Below, piece after piece: positions 63,154 through 64,000 of a DNA stretch of 64,000 nt. Position 1 is the stretch's first letter. Each line of letters starts with the position of its first letter. Both the position numbers and the translations under genes were made by a program. The notes beneath the pieces are model-generated. The model saw nothing but the letters and a program-made list of their open reading frames with translations. It ran no database searches and had not been told where the DNA came from. The DNA comes from Clostridium_AB sp036639235 (GTDB lineage Bacteria; Bacillota; Clostridia; Clostridiales; Caloramatoraceae), in the NCBI RefSeq assembly GCF_036639235.1, contig NZ_JAVWJB010000006.1, positions 18,182 to 82,181 of the forward strand, in the 5' to 3' direction.

Positions 63154-64000
63154 ATGAAAAAGCATTTTATGTTTAAAATAATTCTTCCCACAGTATTAAC
63201 TTTTACATATTTAGCTATAGTTTATTTGCATCCATACTTTAATACAATTTCATTTATGAATAATATAAAAACACTATCATCTCCTGAATATAAGGGAAGA
63301 CTTACAGGGGATACCGGTGCAGAAAAAGCTGCTAAATATATAGAAAGTGAATTTAAAAATATTGGTCTTACTCCTATGGGAGATAACAAAACCTACATAC
63401 AAAAATTTAAGCTAAATAACGTTCAACTAAATGGAGCATGCTCATTTAAAGCATACGATGCTAGGGGCAACCTACTTAAAAGCTATAAATATGGAATCGA
63501 TTATAAGGAAATTGGATTTGGAAAATGTACAAGCGGTACTGTAAAAGGTCAAATCTCCTCAAAAATCTCAACCAAGGCACCTATTTATATGTTTAAAGAA
63601 GAAATGGTAACTGAAATAGATGACATTTATAAATTAGATGATGTATTAATAGGCCATTCTATTAAGGCTGTAATATACACCACCGAATCCCAGTTTGACT
63701 TTAGAACACCATATAAACTACAGAAAACCTATAAGGGTGGCATTAATAAGATTATGGTAAACAAGGATGTTTCTAATGAAATTGAAACCCTTAGCAAGGC
63801 AGGAGCTACCTTTGAAATAACAACTAATACTGATAACAAAACAGTTACTGGTAACAATGTTATAGGAATGATTAAGGGGCGTAATAGCGCACTTTCTCCA
63901 CTTATTATATCCTCACATCTTGACCATGTTGGATATGATAGTGACGGAAGAATCTACCCTGGTGCACTTGATAATGCCTCAGGAACTTCATTTGTAATTG
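63154..64000 (+). CDS. M28 family zinc aminopeptidase, N-terminal part; runs off the right edge
   Basis: 282 residues visible. An N-terminal hydrophobic segment (FKIILPTVLTFTYLAIVYL) anchors or exports it. The region LSSPEYKGRLTGDTGAEKAAKYIESEFKNIGL is the typical M28 opening. The first zinc motif SHLDHVG is at 254-260 (H255, catalytic-region D257), and the metal-bridging aspartate is D273 in GALDNASG. An inserted PA-like domain lies between (residues 85-235). It probably trims peptides outside the membrane. ATG (63154-63156) follows GTGAGGTGAT. The remaining zinc ligands lie beyond the window. Confidence 0.9.
   Translation, partial: MKKHFMFKIILPTVLTFTYLAIVYLHPYFNTISFMNNIKTLSSPEYKGRLTGDTGAEKAAKYIESEFKNIGLTPMGDNKTYIQKFKLNNVQLNGACSFKAYDARGNLLKSYKYGIDYKEIGFGKCTSGTVKGQISSKISTKAPIYMFKEEMVTEIDDIYKLDDVLIGHSIKAVIYTTESQFDFRTPYKLQKTYKGGINKIMVNKDVSNEIETLSKAGATFEITTNTDNKTVTGNNVIGMIKGRNSALSPLIISSHLDHVGYDSDGRIYPGALDNASGTSFVI

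Noticed and set aside
62953..63165. 70-codon minus-strand ORF over the DnaA-box palindrome
   Set aside because: Overlaps the start of the M28 gene, has no convincing ribosome site and its sequence follows the palindrome.

Overview
The window is AT-rich DNA from a low-GC, strictly anaerobic Firmicute, most likely a member of the class Clostridia. The evidence is the gene content: groESL under a CIRCE element, Rex, AddAB, SbcCD, an H-NOX chemoreceptor, a corrinoid-enzyme activator and a pyridine-nucleotide-independent type of thioredoxin reductase. Shine-Dalgarno sites are strong and GTG/TTG starts are frequent. Most housekeeping genes are on the minus strand, so replication probably runs right to left here. 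I see no phage, transposase or CRISPR array.

Layout. 1-1.2 kb: groEL (cut by the left edge) and groES. 1.3-4.3 kb: an ACT/HTH regulator, an unknown membrane protein and an 8-oxoguanine glycosylase. 4.5-5.7 kb: a thioredoxin/flavoprotein pair behind a CsoR-type palindrome. 5.8-10.4 kb: rex, an ABC-F ATPase, a cluster of DnaA boxes, tsaD and a small membrane gene. 10.4-13 kb: a large unknown gene interrupted by 100 Ns that look like an unmerged contig overlap. 13.1-15.4 kb: tRNA-Trp, a lipoprotein, a TIGR04076-like protein and a lone microcompartment shell protein. 15.5-20 kb: a LysR/YeiH divergent pair, then a UroD-like methyltransferase with a RACo-like activator. 20-26.6 kb: an MsmX/UgpC-type sugar ABC ATPase, a candidate structured RNA, a two-component system, an IseA-like protein and rbsK-rbsD. 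26.7-38.7 kb: a DNA end-repair operon, addB-addA-(nicotinamidase-like)-sbcD-sbcC. 39-41.2 kb: tsaE-tsaB-rimI and a signal peptidase. 41.3-47.8 kb: an odd permease, an MFS carrier, DUF1294, GNAT, an EFR1-type ferredoxin/flavodoxin and a second ABC-F. 47.9-53.4 kb: a signalling group with a tyrosine phosphatase, an H-NOX methyl-accepting protein and two HD-GYP proteins. 53.5-59 kb: an FMN riboswitch with ribU, twin amidohydrolases and tex. 59-64 kb: motB-motA, corA behind a short leader ORF, an unknown protein, a DnaA-box palindrome and the start of an M28 peptidase.

The less ordinary signals are mostly non-coding. A structured repeat of about 110-170 bp occurs three times, always in the same orientation and always between converging genes, with one compensatory base-pair change. 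Two intergenic RNAs carry a stem capped by a GGGGG loop, which resembles CsrA-type sites. There are two clusters of DnaA boxes, one of them a near-perfect 47-bp palindrome. A 12-codon upstream ORF precedes corA. Among the proteins, the H-NOX sensor keeps every distal-pocket residue of the oxygen-binding Thermoanaerobacter H-NOX, and the thioredoxin-reductase-like protein has lost the NADPH-binding motifs. All functional calls come from motif recognition by eye; no database search was run.
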